The notes beneath the pieces were generated by a model. That model made no database searches, had not been told where the DNA came from, and saw only the letters and a list, made by a program, of their open reading frames with translations. The translations under genes and the position numbers were made by a program. From contig NZ_CALUWO010000002.1 of NCBI RefSeq assembly GCF_944324505.1, positions 248,001 to 312,000 of the forward strand: DNA of 64,000 nt. The letters run 5' to 3'. Shown here one piece after another: positions 26,276-34,631 of the stretch. The first letter of the stretch is position 1, and each line of letters begins with the position of its first letter. This stretch comes from an uncultured Desulfovibrio sp. (GTDB lineage: Bacteria; Desulfobacterota; Desulfovibrionia; Desulfovibrionales; Desulfovibrionaceae).

Positions 26276-27603
26276 AGCAGGCCTCCCAGAGTTTGTGCGA
26301 GGGCGTCGATCTGCTCGCGGGAATTGTTTTCCGTGCAGGCCAGCAGCAGCACGTCGTCCATGCCCGCATAGTGGCGGCCCACGGGATAGCCGGGCACGCA
26401 GCCGGTGCGGCAGAGGCGTTCCACCAGCGGCGCCGCCGGCACGGGCAGCCGCAGGGCCACTTCATTGCCGTAGGGCGCATCATTGAGCAGGCTCACGCCG
26501 GGCAGGGCCGTCAGGCGCTGCACCGCGTAGCGGGCAAGGGCCATATTGTTTTCGGCCAGACGGCTCAGCCCTTCCGGCCCCATGAGGGACAGGTAGATGA
26601 GGGCACGCAGGGCGCACAGCGCCTGATTGGAGCAGATATTGGACGTGGCCTTGGCCCGGCGGATATGCTGCTCGCGGGCCTGAAGGGTCAGCACATAGCC
26701 GATCTTGCCGTCCACATCCGTGGTCCGGCCGGCAATGCGGCCGGGGAACTGGCGGATATGCTCCTTGCGGCAGGTCATGATGCCCAGATAGGGACCGCCG
26801 AAGCTCAGGGCCTGCCCCAGGCTCTGGCCTTCGGCCACGGCCATGTCCGCGCCCATTTCGCCGGGGGTCCGCAGCACGGCCTGCATGACCGGGTAGACGG
26901 AAATGATGCTCAGCACCTTCTTGCTGCGGGCATGGGCGAACAGCTCGGTATAGTCGTCGATCACGCCGAAGAAATTGGGGTTCTGCACCACCACGGCCGC
27001 GCACTGGTCCGTGATGGCCGCCATGAGGGCGTCCTTGTCGCTGCGGCCGTTTTTGTGGGGCACCACCTTCACTTCCAGCGCCAGGTCGGACGTATAGGTG
27101 GCCAGCTGGGCGCGCCAGAAGGGATTGACGCCTTCATCCACCACCAGCACATGGCGCCGGCTCACGCGCACGGCCGTCATGCAGGCTTCAAACAGGGCCG
27201 TGCCACCGTCATAGACGGAAGCATTGGCGCATTCCATGTCCAGCAGGCGGCTCACGGCCGTCTGGTATTCAAAGATGGCCTGCAACGTGCCCTGCGAGCA
27301 TTCGGCCTGATAGGGCGTATAGGCCGTGTAGAATTCGCTGCGGCCGGCCAGGGCATCCACGGCGGCCGGTACCCGGTGGGCATAGAAGCCCGCCCCGAGA
27401 AACGACACCATGTCCGCCCGGTTCTTGGCAGCCAGCTTTTCAAAATAGCTGCTCACGGCAGCTTCGCTCCGGCCCTTGGGCAGGTCAAAGTGCGCGGGAC
27501 GCATCTGCGGCGGGATGTCCGCAAACAGGTCATCCAGCGTGCGCACGCCGACAACGGAGAGCATCTCCGCCGTCTCTTCGGGCGTGTGAGGAATGAAAGG
27601 CAT
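26272..27603 (-). CDS. gcvPA: Glycine dehydrogenase (decarboxylating) subunit 1
   Basis: Partner subunit of the split P-protein, 443 residues. The start MPFIPHTPEETAEMLSVVGV is typical of GcvPA, followed by FLGAGFYAHRVPAAVDALAGRSEFYTAYTPYQAECSQGTLQAIFEYQT and ASVYDGGTALFEA. AAGGAGG lies just before the ATG. It forms heterotetramers with GcvPB; the gene pair is coupled by a 4-base overlap. It follows gcvH after about 120 bases. Confidence 0.97.
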   Translation of the reverse strand: MPFIPHTPEETAEMLSVVGVRTLDDLFADIPPQMRPAHFDLPKGRSEAAVSSYFEKLAAKNRADMVSFLGAGFYAHRVPAAVDALAGRSEFYTAYTPYQAECSQGTLQAIFEYQTAVSRLLDMECANASVYDGGTALFEACMTAVRVSRRHVLVVDEGVNPFWRAQLATYTSDLALEVKVVPHKNGRSDKDALMAAITDQCAAVVVQNPNFFGVIDDYTELFAHARSKKVLSIISVYPVMQAVLRTPGEMGADMAVAEGQSLGQALSFGGPYLGIMTCRKEHIRQFPGRIAGRTTDVDGKIGYVLTLQAREQHIRRAKATSNICSNQALCALRALIYLSLMGPEGLSRLAENNMALARYAVQRLTALPGVSLLNDAPYGNEVALRLPVPAAPLVERLCRTGCVPGYPVGRHYAGMDDVLLLACTENNSREQIDALAQTLGGLL

Positions 27604-27721
27604 GGGATCCTCCTTGTGCGAGAGCCTGGGGCCTGCCCTGCTCCGGCAGGCGCGGGCGCGGGCGGAACAGGGCACGGGGCGGCAGGCTGCTCTGCCCCGC
27701 TGGCCGACGGCAGGTCACGAC

Positions 27722-28105
27722 CTAGTGCTGTTCGTTTTTGCAGTGTTCCTCGTAGGCAGCGGCGTCCATGAGGCCCTGGGGCGCGGCGGACAGCCTCACC
27801 CGGATGAGCCAGCCCTCGCCAAAGGCTTCGGCATTGATCTTTTCGGGGGAGTCGGCCAGCATGTCATTGATGGCCACCACTTCCCCGCTCACGGGAGAAA
27901 TGAGGTCGCTGGCGGCCTTGACGGATTCCACGGAACCAAATTCGCTTTGGGCGGTCACGCTGTCGCCCACGGCGGGCAGGTCCACGTAGGTAATGTCGCC
28001 CAGGCTTTCCTGGGCAAAGTCGGTAATGCCCACCACGGCATCCTCGCCATTGACTTTCACCCATTCATGGCTGGCGCTGTAGAGCAGATCGGTCGGATTG
28101 GACAT
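27722..28105 (-). CDS. gcvH: Glycine cleavage system H protein
   Basis: Lipoyl carrier that shuttles the aminomethyl group from P- to T-protein and electrons to the L-protein. 127 residues from the ATG with GGAGGAA upstream. The lipoylation site is Lys63 in FGSVESVKAASDL. It is one of four gcv genes in a row; lplA just upstream can lipoylate it. No dihydrolipoamide dehydrogenase gene lies in the window. Confidence 0.97.
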   Translation of the reverse strand: MSNPTDLLYSASHEWVKVNGEDAVVGITDFAQESLGDITYVDLPAVGDSVTAQSEFGSVESVKAASDLISPVSGEVVAINDMLADSPEKINAEAFGEGWLIRVRLSAAPQGLMDAAAYEEHCKNEQH

Positions 28106-28189
28106 GGTTTCCTCCACTGGAAGGGTTGCGTTGCAGAAAAAAAGGCGCCGGGAGGGCCTCGCCGCGGCGGGCCGCCGGCGCAACGAAAG

Positions 28190-29278
28190 CTACTTCAGCT
28201 TGATGCGGGCCGTGCCGTTCTTGTAGAAGGGCAGCTCCTCCACCCTGGCCACCAGCTCGGCACGGGCCGTTTTGATACGGTATTCCCCGGCGTCGGCGTG
28301 GGCGGCATCCACCCAGGCAAAGGCAATGACACAGCCCAGGGACGGCGCAAAGGAGCCGCTGGTGACCACGCCCACTTCCGTGCCGTCGGGCAGGGTCAGC
28401 ACGTCGCCGCCACGGGCGGCGCGGCGTCCGTCAATGCGCAGGGGCAGCAGCTTCTGGCACACCTGCTGCGCACCCTCCCGGCCCACATAGGGGGCTTCGC
28501 TGGTGAGCATGCGGCCCATGCCGGCCTCGGCAGGGCTGTGGTTTTCGTCCAGCTCATGCCCGTAGAGGGGCAGACCGGCTTCCAGACGCAGGGTATCGCG
28601 CGCGCCCAGACCGACGGGCTTGACGCGGCTGTCCTGCAGCAGGGTTTCCCAGAAGGCCAGAACCTTGTCGGCAGGCACATAGAGTTCATAGCCCAGCTCG
28701 CCGGTATAGCCCGTGCGGCTCACCAGCAGGGAAACGCCCTGCCACGTGGTGCGGCGGAAGCTGAAATAGCCCAGATCATGAAAGTTCTCGCCCAGCACGG
28801 CTTCCAGCACGTCCAGGGAGCGGGGTCCCTGGAGGTCAACCTTGCCGGTGGCGTCGGACACATCCTCAAGGCGGATGCTCTGGGGCAGACGGGCGCGCAG
28901 GGCCGCGTAGTCCGTGGCCGCACAGGCCGCATTGACCACGATCATGAAGGAATCGGCGCCAAAGCGGTAGATGATGCAGTCATCCATGACGCCGCCCTTT
29001 TCGTTGAGAATGAAGCCGTAGCGGCACTTGCCCTCCTTGAGGGTGGCCAGATTGTGGCTGACGGCAGCGGCCAGGGCCTCGGCCGCGCCTTCGCCCGAAA
29101 TGAGGAATTCACCCATGTGGCAGATGTCGAACAGGCCCGCCTCGCTGCGGGTATGCTGATGTTCCACCAGGATGCCTTCATACTGTATGGGCATGAGCCA
29201 GCCGGCAAAGGGCGCCATCTTGGCGCCGTGGGCCTCATGCCACGCGCACAGCGGCGTTTTGCGAAGTTCTTCGGACAT
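28190..29278 (-). CDS. gcvT: Glycine cleavage system T protein (aminomethyltransferase)
   Basis: Transfers the methylene group from aminomethyl-lipoyl-GcvH to tetrahydrofolate, releasing ammonia. 362 residues. Family markers are MAPFAGWLMPIQYEGILVEHQHTRSEAGLFDICHMGEF near the N-terminus, NEKGGVMDDCIIYR, LLVSRTGYTGELGYELYVP and GLGARDTLRLEAGLPLYGHELDE. The start has AGAGGAG upstream. It heads gcvT-H-PA-PB and has its own promoter candidate and a structured leader of about 100 bases. Confidence 0.97.
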   Translation of the reverse strand: MSEELRKTPLCAWHEAHGAKMAPFAGWLMPIQYEGILVEHQHTRSEAGLFDICHMGEFLISGEGAAEALAAAVSHNLATLKEGKCRYGFILNEKGGVMDDCIIYRFGADSFMIVVNAACAATDYAALRARLPQSIRLEDVSDATGKVDLQGPRSLDVLEAVLGENFHDLGYFSFRRTTWQGVSLLVSRTGYTGELGYELYVPADKVLAFWETLLQDSRVKPVGLGARDTLRLEAGLPLYGHELDENHSPAEAGMGRMLTSEAPYVGREGAQQVCQKLLPLRIDGRRAARGGDVLTLPDGTEVGVVTSGSFAPSLGCVIAFAWVDAAHADAGEYRIKTARAELVARVEELPFYKNGTARIKLK

Positions 29279-29341
29279 GGCAGCTCCTCTTTCTGCGCCG
29301 AACAACGGTGGGGAACGGCGGTTAAATCATGAGGCCGTCAC

Positions 29342-29378
29342 CCGCCCCGCAAAGGACAGGTGACGGCTTTTTCTTTTT
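29342..29378 (-). promoter_or_regulatory. Structured leader of gcvT
   Basis: Between the predicted start site (about 29378) and the gcvT ribosome binding site lies GCCGTCACC pairing with GGTGACGGC, an apical GC-rich region, and a second CGCCG/CGGCG pairing. It does not show the conserved glycine-riboswitch sequences, so it is an unassigned leader. Confidence 0.4.
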
Positions 29379-29384
29379 TTCCGC

Positions 29385-29413
29385 AGCGTACCTGAAAAAA
29401 CGGCCTTTCTCAA
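29385..29413 (-). promoter_or_regulatory. Probable promoter of gcvT
   Basis: Minus strand TTGAGA (29413-29408), 17-base spacer, TACGCT (29390-29385), located in the gap between lplA and gcvT. Confidence 0.55.
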
Positions 29414-29446
29414 GTAGGAGGGCGTTTTGCAACGGTTTCTATTTCT

Positions 29447-30433
29447 TCACCTGTACGTGAAGAATTTTTGCATGACCGCCGCATCGCAGCCGCTGAAGTG
29501 CGCCTCCCAGTCCAGGCCTTCCAGGGCCTGTTCCAGCGCCTGCGGCTCATGCCGCACCCCCGCAAGGCGCCGCTCCAGGTCTTCCACCTCGGCAACGGCA
29601 AAGAAATCGCCGCTCACATGGCAGGAACGGATGACCCCGCGGACCACATCCAGGCGCACATCCACCGTTCCCCAGGCAAAGCGCTGCCGCCGCCGCTCGG
29701 TATAGGCCGGCGATGCGCCGAAGTTCCATTCCCAGGTGCGATACTTGCGGTCGGCCAGGGCTTCGGCCTCGGCCAGCACCTCCGCCGGCACCTCCTGTGC
29801 CGGACCATGGGGGGCGCAGCAGGCCGCCAGCGCCGCGCGCAGCCGGGCCATGCTGCTGCCCTCCTGCCAGAACTCGCTGATATTGGCCACACGCGCCCGC
29901 ACCGAAGCCACGCCTTTGGAACGGTATTTTTCCGGGTCCACACTGAGGGCCGCGGTCATGTGCTCCAGGTTCACGTCCACCAGCAGGGTCCCGTGGTGCA
30001 GCACGCGCCCCTGCCGCAGGCACTGGGCACTGCCCGATATCTTGCGGCCTCCCGCCTCAAGATCGTTGCGCCCCGTAATGACGGCCGGAACGCCCAGTTC
30101 CTCCAGGGCGGCGCAGACCGGCCGCAGATAACGGCCGAAGTCCACCCGCCTGCGCTCCGGTGCGTATTCCATGAAGGAAAAATTGAGATTGCCCAGATCG
30201 TGATAGACAGCGCCGCCCCCCGTATTGCGCCGCACCACCGGAATGCCCTGCGCCAGCAGCCAGGGACGGTCGATTTCTTCCAGGGTATTCTGATGACGGC
30301 CCACAATGACGGCGGGGGCATTCTGCCAGAGCAGAAAAATGCCCGGCTCCTGTGGCCCGAGGCGGGAAAAGAGAACTTCTTCCAGAGCCAGATTGCAGGC
30401 CGGGTCCGTGCCGGAAACCTGATAGCAGCGCAT
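29447..30433 (-). CDS. lplA: Lipoate-protein ligase A
   Basis: Attaches free lipoate to carrier lysines via lipoyl-AMP. 328 residues: a catalytic domain (PAVIVGRHQNTLEEID, PVVRRNTGGGAVYHDLGNLNFSF, GRNDLEAGGRKISGSAQ) followed by a C-terminal accessory domain from about residue 240. Both parts are present, so it should activate and transfer by itself. AGGAGG precedes the ATG. It lies directly upstream of gcvT on the same strand, which links it to maturation of GcvH. A terminator separates it from ribBA. Confidence 0.94.
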   Translation of the reverse strand: MRCYQVSGTDPACNLALEEVLFSRLGPQEPGIFLLWQNAPAVIVGRHQNTLEEIDRPWLLAQGIPVVRRNTGGGAVYHDLGNLNFSFMEYAPERRRVDFGRYLRPVCAALEELGVPAVITGRNDLEAGGRKISGSAQCLRQGRVLHHGTLLVDVNLEHMTAALSVDPEKYRSKGVASVRARVANISEFWQEGSSMARLRAALAACCAPHGPAQEVPAEVLAEAEALADRKYRTWEWNFGASPAYTERRRQRFAWGTVDVRLDVVRGVIRSCHVSGDFFAVAEVEDLERRLAGVRHEPQALEQALEGLDWEAHFSGCDAAVMQKFFTYR

Positions 30434-30455
30434 GGCGCCTCCTGTACGGAAAGCA

Positions 30456-30493
30456 AGAAAAATGGCGGGCGCCCTGCGGCAGGCACCCGCCAT
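30456..30493 (-). terminator. Terminator of ribBA
   Basis: Minus strand ATGGCGGG and CCCGCCAT arms with an inner GCC/GGC pairing, followed by TTTTTC. Confidence 0.87.
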
Positions 30494-30550
30494 CTCTCGC
30501 GGCAGACGGAACGGACATTCCCGGCATTCTCCGGGCACGCCCGCGGACGG

Positions 30551-31768
30551 TTAATGATGGCCGCAGATATGGGTCAGCAGATGATGCATCTTTTCTTTCT
30601 TGGTGCGCAGGTAGTCCTCGTTTTCCGGGCAGGCATCCACCTCGATGGGCACACGCTCCACAATCTCGATGCCGTAGCCGGAAAGCCCCACGATCTTCTT
30701 GGGATTGTTGGTCAGCAGACGGACCTTGTGAATGCCCAGGTCCACCAGAATCTGGGCGCCGGTGCCATAGTCGCGCAGGTCCGGGGGGAAGCCTAGCTTG
30801 CGGTTGGCCTCCACCGTGTCATAGCCCTGATCCTGCAGGGCATAGGCGCGTATCTTGTTGCTCAGCCCGATGCCCCGGCCTTCCTGCCGCATGTAGAGCA
30901 GCGCGCCGCGCCCTTCCTTTTCGATCTGGCACATGGCCGCCGCCAGCTGTGCCCGGCAGTCGCAGCGCAGCGATCCCAGGGCATCGCCGGTAAGGCATTC
31001 GCTGTGCACACGCACCAGCACGGGTTCCGGCCCGCTGATGTCGCCCTTGATGAGGGCAATATGCGTTCCGGGTTCCCGCTCGCTCTCGTAGGCGCAGATG
31101 GTAAAATCCCCGAACTGGCTGGGCAGATGGGCCTTGGCCACGCATTTGACGGACACCTGTCCCCGCTCCATGCGGTAACGGATGATGTCCTTCACCGCGG
31201 CGATCTTCAGGCCGTGCTCGGCGGCAAAGACCTCCAGATCGGGCATGCGGGCCATGGTGCCGTCATCCTTCATGATCTCGCAGATGACGGCAGCCGGCTT
31301 GAGGCCGCCCAGACGGGCCAGGTCCACGCTGCCTTCGGTCTGGCCGGCACGGGCCAGCACGCCGTCGGCCCGGGCGCGCAGGGGAAAGACATGACCGGGC
31401 GTCACAATATCCTCGGGGCGCGCGCCATCGGCCACGGCCACGCTGATGGTCCGGGCACGGTCCGCGGCGGAAATGCCGGTGGTGGTTCCTTCGCGGGCCT
31501 CGATGGACACCGTGAAATTGGTTCCGAAACGCGAGCCGTTGCGCTGGGTCATGAGCGGCAGCTCCAGACGGTCTGCCATATAGGGAGCCATGGGCAGACA
31601 GATGAGCCCGCGCCCGAACTTGGCCATGAAATTGATGGCCTCAGGGGTCACGAACTCCGCAGCCATGGTCAGGTCGCCTTCATTCTCGCGGTCTTCATCG
31701 TCCACCAGAATGATCATCCTGCCCTGTTTCAGCTCGGCAATGGCTTCGGGAATGGTGCACAGAGGCAT
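30551..31768 (-). CDS. ribBA: Bifunctional 3,4-dihydroxy-2-butanone-4-phosphate synthase / GTP cyclohydrolase II
   Basis: Supplies both precursors of riboflavin. 405 residues. The RibB domain (1-200) has [18 protein letters not shown] and [28 protein letters not shown]. The RibA domain has the zinc motif [14 protein letters not shown] and [20 protein letters not shown]. The C-terminus carries an extra His-rich end ([11 protein letters not shown]). AGGAG precedes the start. No FMN riboswitch is seen in the 75-base gap to copA, which instead holds a strong promoter. Confidence 0.97.
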   Translation of the reverse strand: MPLCTIPEAIAELKQGRMIILVDDEDRENEGDLTMAAEFVTPEAINFMAKFGRGLICLPMAPYMADRLELPLMTQRNGSRFGTNFTVSIEAREGTTTGISAADRARTISVAVADGARPEDIVTPGHVFPLRARADGVLARAGQTEGSVDLARLGGLKPAAVICEIMKDDGTMARMPDLEVFAAEHGLKIAAVKDIIRYRMERGQVSVKCVAKAHLPSQFGDFTICAYESEREPGTHIALIKGDISGPEPVLVRVHSECLTGDALGSLRCDCRAQLAAAMCQIEKEGRGALLYMRQEGRGIGLSNKIRAYALQDQGYDTVEANRKLGFPPDLRDYGTGAQILVDLGIHKVRLLTNNPKKIVGLSGYGIEIVERVPIEVDACPENEDYLRTKKEKMHHLLTHICGHH

Positions 31769-31818
31769 GTATTTTCTCCTGCCGCACACGGCGGCGTTTT
31801 TATGGTATGAATAGGCAA

Positions 31819-31847
31819 AAGGTAGGCACCGTCCCCTTCCGTGTCAA
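31819..31847 (-). promoter_or_regulatory. Sigma-70 promoter of ribBA
   Basis: Minus strand TTGACA (31847-31842), 17-base spacer, TACCTT (31824-31819). The -35 overlaps the end of copA. Confidence 0.7.
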
Positions 31848-34216
31848 CTCGTCTGCCGTCCGCTCCCCTGCCCGTCTGCCCCGTCAAGACGGAAAAAGCG
31901 CAGACGCAGGGCATTGCTCACCACGGAGAAGGACGACAGGGCCATGGCCGTGCCGGCAATCATGGGCGACAGCATGGGGCCGCCGAAAACGTGCAGCAGG
32001 CCGGCAGCCACGGGCAGGCCGATGATATTGTAGCCAAAGGCCCAGCCCAGATTCTGACGGATGTTGCGCAAGGTGGCCCGGGAAAGGGCCAGGGCTACCA
32101 GCACGGCCTCCATGCCGTCACGCATGAGCACAATGTCCCCGGCCTCGGCGCTCACGTCCACCCCGCTGCCCACGGCCATGCCCACATCGGCCACGGCCAG
32201 GGCCGGCGCATCGTTGATGCCGTCACCCACCATGCCCACCACGTGCCCCTGTGCCTGAAGGGCGCGGATATGCTCAGCCTTCTGCTGCGGCAGCAGGCCG
32301 GCCTGCACATCGTCGGGCGACAGGCCAGCCCTGCGGGCCACGGCCTGGGCCGTGCGCGCATTGTCGCCCGTCAGCATGACCACGCGCAGGCCCATGTCCC
32401 GCAGGCGGCGCAGCACTGCCGCCGATTCGGGACGCAGGGCATCGGCCAGGGCCAGCAGCGCCGCCGGGCACGGGGCCGCCTCTGTGCCTGCGGGCGCCAC
32501 GGAAAGCAGCAGCGGCGTATGCCCTTCCTGGGCCATGGCCTCCAGCCGCCGGGGCAGGGCGGCATCTGCCTCCAGGCCCAGACGGGCATGAAAGGCCATG
32601 CTGCCCACGGCCACGCGCCAGACCGCATCATGCAGGGTCACCTTGCCCGCAATGCCCAGGCCGGGCAGCACCTCCACGTCCTCCACAGGGCAGACAGGGC
32701 ACTGCCGCTCCCTGGCGGCCGTCACCAGCGCATGGGCCAGCGGATGCTCTGACCGCCCTTCCAGCGAGGCGGCCAGCGCCAGCAAAGCCGTCTCGTCCAG
32801 GGCGTCCGGCGCCCCGAGGCAGCGCTCCAGGGCCATGAGCACGGGCTTGCCCGTGGTCAGGGTGCCGGTCTTGTCCACAGCAATAACATCCAGACGGCCG
32901 GTCTGTTCCAGAGCCGCCCCGTTCTTGATGAGCACCCCCAGCTGTGCCCCGCGCCCGGTGCCCACCATGATGGACATGGGCGTGGCCAGCCCCATGGCGC
33001 AGGGGCAGGCCATGACCAGCACCGCCACAAAGACCGTCACGGCCGTGCTGACCGGTTCGTCGCTGAACAGCAGCCAGCCCAGGCCCGCCAGCAGGGCCAG
33101 CAGCATGACCGCCGGCACAAAGAAAAAGCTCACCCTGTCGGCCAGCCGTGCAATGGGCGCCTTGCTGCCCTGAGCCTCGCGCACCAGACGGATGATACGG
33201 GCCAGGCGGGTATCCTGCCCCACATGGACAGCCCGCATGGTCAGCGGCCCCTGCCCGTTGACACTGCCGGCCACCAGCTCGTCCCCTGCGGTCACAGGCA
33301 CGGGCACGGATTCGCCCGTGAGCAGGGAAAGGTCCACGGCACTGCTGCCCTCCAGCACCTCGCCGTCCACGGGAATGCGCGCGCCGGGGCGCACCAGCAG
33401 GCGGTCGCCGGGCAGCACGTCGCCCAGGGCGATCTCGCGGCTGCTCCCGTCTTCCTCCAGGCGCAGGGCCGTGTCGGGCGTGAGGCGCAGCAGCGCCCGC
33501 ATGGCGTCGCCGGCCTTCTGCCGGGCCGTGGCCTCAAGAAACTGGCCCAGCTCGATCATGGTCAGCAGGACGGCGCAGGATTCATAGTAGAGGTTCATGG
33601 CCCTGTCCGCAGGCTGGCTGCCCGCCAGCCCCAGCAGGGTATTGCCCAGACTGAAGAGCAGCGCCGCTCCTGTGCCCACCGCCACCAGGCTGTCCATATT
33701 GGGCGCCCGCCGCCACAGCGAACGCAGACCCTCCACATAGAAATGCCGGCCCAGCCAGACCACGGGCAGGGTCAGACAGAGCTGCACCAGCATGAAGGCC
33801 CGCGGCGACTGATGCGGCTCCAGCCAGGCAGGCAGGGGCATGCCCAGCATGTGCCCCATGCTCAGCACCAGCAGCGGCAGGGCAAAGAGCAGCATGGGCA
33901 GCAGCCTGCCCAGCCGTGCCCGCCGGTCTGCGGCCGCCTGCCTGCGGCTTTCGGCCATCTGCCGGGCCGGGTCCTCCGCCTGCGAGGGCGTGGCGCCAAA
34001 GCCCAGCGTGGCCACCTTGGCCATGATTTCGGGCGAAAGGGCCTTTTCCCGCCCGCGCGGTACCCAGACCTGAGCCTTGGCCGTGGCCAGATTCACGGAA
34101 ACCTTTGCCACACCGTCCATACGGCCTACCACCCGTTCGATGCGTGACGAGCAGGCCGCACAGTGCATGCCTGTAATGTCATAGCGCAGGGAACACAATG
34201 TTTCTTCCGCTGCCAT
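31844..34216 (-). CDS. copA: Copper-exporting P1B-type ATPase
   Basis: Pumps Cu(I) out of the cytoplasm. 790 residues. One N-terminal heavy-metal domain (ITGMHCAACSSRIERVV), then membrane helices, actuator loop LLTGESVPVP, transmembrane metal motif ACPCAMGLATP, phosphorylation site DKTGTLTTGKPV, SEHPLA for nucleotide binding and GDGINDAPALAVADVGMA. CPC plus these loops fits the Cu+ subgroup. CAGGAGG lies before the start. Divergent from a CopZ-like chaperone gene, the natural donor of Cu(I). No CueR or CsoR gene is adjacent. Confidence 0.95.
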   Translation of the reverse strand: MAAEETLCSLRYDITGMHCAACSSRIERVVGRMDGVAKVSVNLATAKAQVWVPRGREKALSPEIMAKVATLGFGATPSQAEDPARQMAESRRQAAADRRARLGRLLPMLLFALPLLVLSMGHMLGMPLPAWLEPHQSPRAFMLVQLCLTLPVVWLGRHFYVEGLRSLWRRAPNMDSLVAVGTGAALLFSLGNTLLGLAGSQPADRAMNLYYESCAVLLTMIELGQFLEATARQKAGDAMRALLRLTPDTALRLEEDGSSREIALGDVLPGDRLLVRPGARIPVDGEVLEGSSAVDLSLLTGESVPVPVTAGDELVAGSVNGQGPLTMRAVHVGQDTRLARIIRLVREAQGSKAPIARLADRVSFFFVPAVMLLALLAGLGWLLFSDEPVSTAVTVFVAVLVMACPCAMGLATPMSIMVGTGRGAQLGVLIKNGAALEQTGRLDVIAVDKTGTLTTGKPVLMALERCLGAPDALDETALLALAASLEGRSEHPLAHALVTAARERQCPVCPVEDVEVLPGLGIAGKVTLHDAVWRVAVGSMAFHARLGLEADAALPRRLEAMAQEGHTPLLLSVAPAGTEAAPCPAALLALADALRPESAAVLRRLRDMGLRVVMLTGDNARTAQAVARRAGLSPDDVQAGLLPQQKAEHIRALQAQGHVVGMVGDGINDAPALAVADVGMAVGSGVDVSAEAGDIVLMRDGMEAVLVALALSRATLRNIRQNLGWAFGYNIIGLPVAAGLLHVFGGPMLSPMIAGTAMALSSFSVVSNALRLRFFRLDGADGQGSGRQTS

Positions 34217-34301
34217 GTTTGCCTCCTGCGACAGAAGTTCCCGGGGGGCAGCCTTGACGCTCCCCCGGGAGAGCGCTACAAAAAAGTGTGCCTCCAATGA
34301 A

Positions 34302-34314
34302 ATTGAAAATCAAT
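34302..34314. promoter_or_regulatory. AT-rich palindrome between copA and copZ
   Basis: ATTGAAAATCAAT in the 126-base divergent region, with 5-base arms around AAA. It overlaps the likely copZ promoter region. It resembles metal-regulator boxes only loosely. Confidence 0.35.
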
Positions 34315-34342
34315 ACGTATCGTTCTGCACAAAGGAGTCGCC

Positions 34343-34540
34343 ATGAAAATACTGAAAATCGAGGGCATGCACTGCCCCAACTGCAAGGCCGCCGTGGAAA
34401 AGGCCGCTGCCGCCATTCCGGGCGTGAGCGCTCCCTGCGTGGACCTGACGGCCAAGGAACTGCGCTTTGAGGAAAGCGCCCCTGTGGATATGGACGCCCT
34501 GCGCAAGGCCATTGCCGACATCGGCTTTGATCCCCAATAG
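34343..34540 (+). CDS. copZ: CopZ-like copper chaperone (heavy-metal-associated domain)
   Basis: 65-residue single HMA domain with the metal site GMHCPNC (Cys11, Cys14) and the usual beta-alpha-beta pattern ending KAIADIGFDPQ. It binds Cu(I) and is expected to hand it to the CopA N-terminal domain. AAAGGAG lies before the start. It is divergent from copA and closed by the bidirectional terminator at 34566. Confidence 0.9.
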   Translation: MKILKIEGMHCPNCKAAVEKAAAAIPGVSAPCVDLTAKELRFEESAPVDMDALRKAIADIGFDPQ

Positions 34541-34565
34541 GGCCTGCGCAACGGGCAATATGCCC

Positions 34566-34601
34566 AAAAAGGCGGACCGCCATGGCGGTCCGCCTTTTTT
34601 T
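34566..34601. terminator. Bidirectional terminator between copZ and ppx
   Basis: Perfect GGCGGACCGCC palindrome (34571-34594) flanked by an A run on one side and seven T on the other, so it works in both directions. Confidence 0.93.
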
Positions 34602-34631
34602 CTGTCCGTTGTGCCGGGCTGTGCCCCGGCG

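Noticed and set aside
29279..29446. Glycine riboswitch before gcvT
   Set aside because: The conserved aptamer sequences are not seen on either strand; kept only as an unassigned leader.
31769..31843. FMN riboswitch before ribBA
   Set aside because: The gap is only 75 bases and is filled by a promoter and ribosome binding site.
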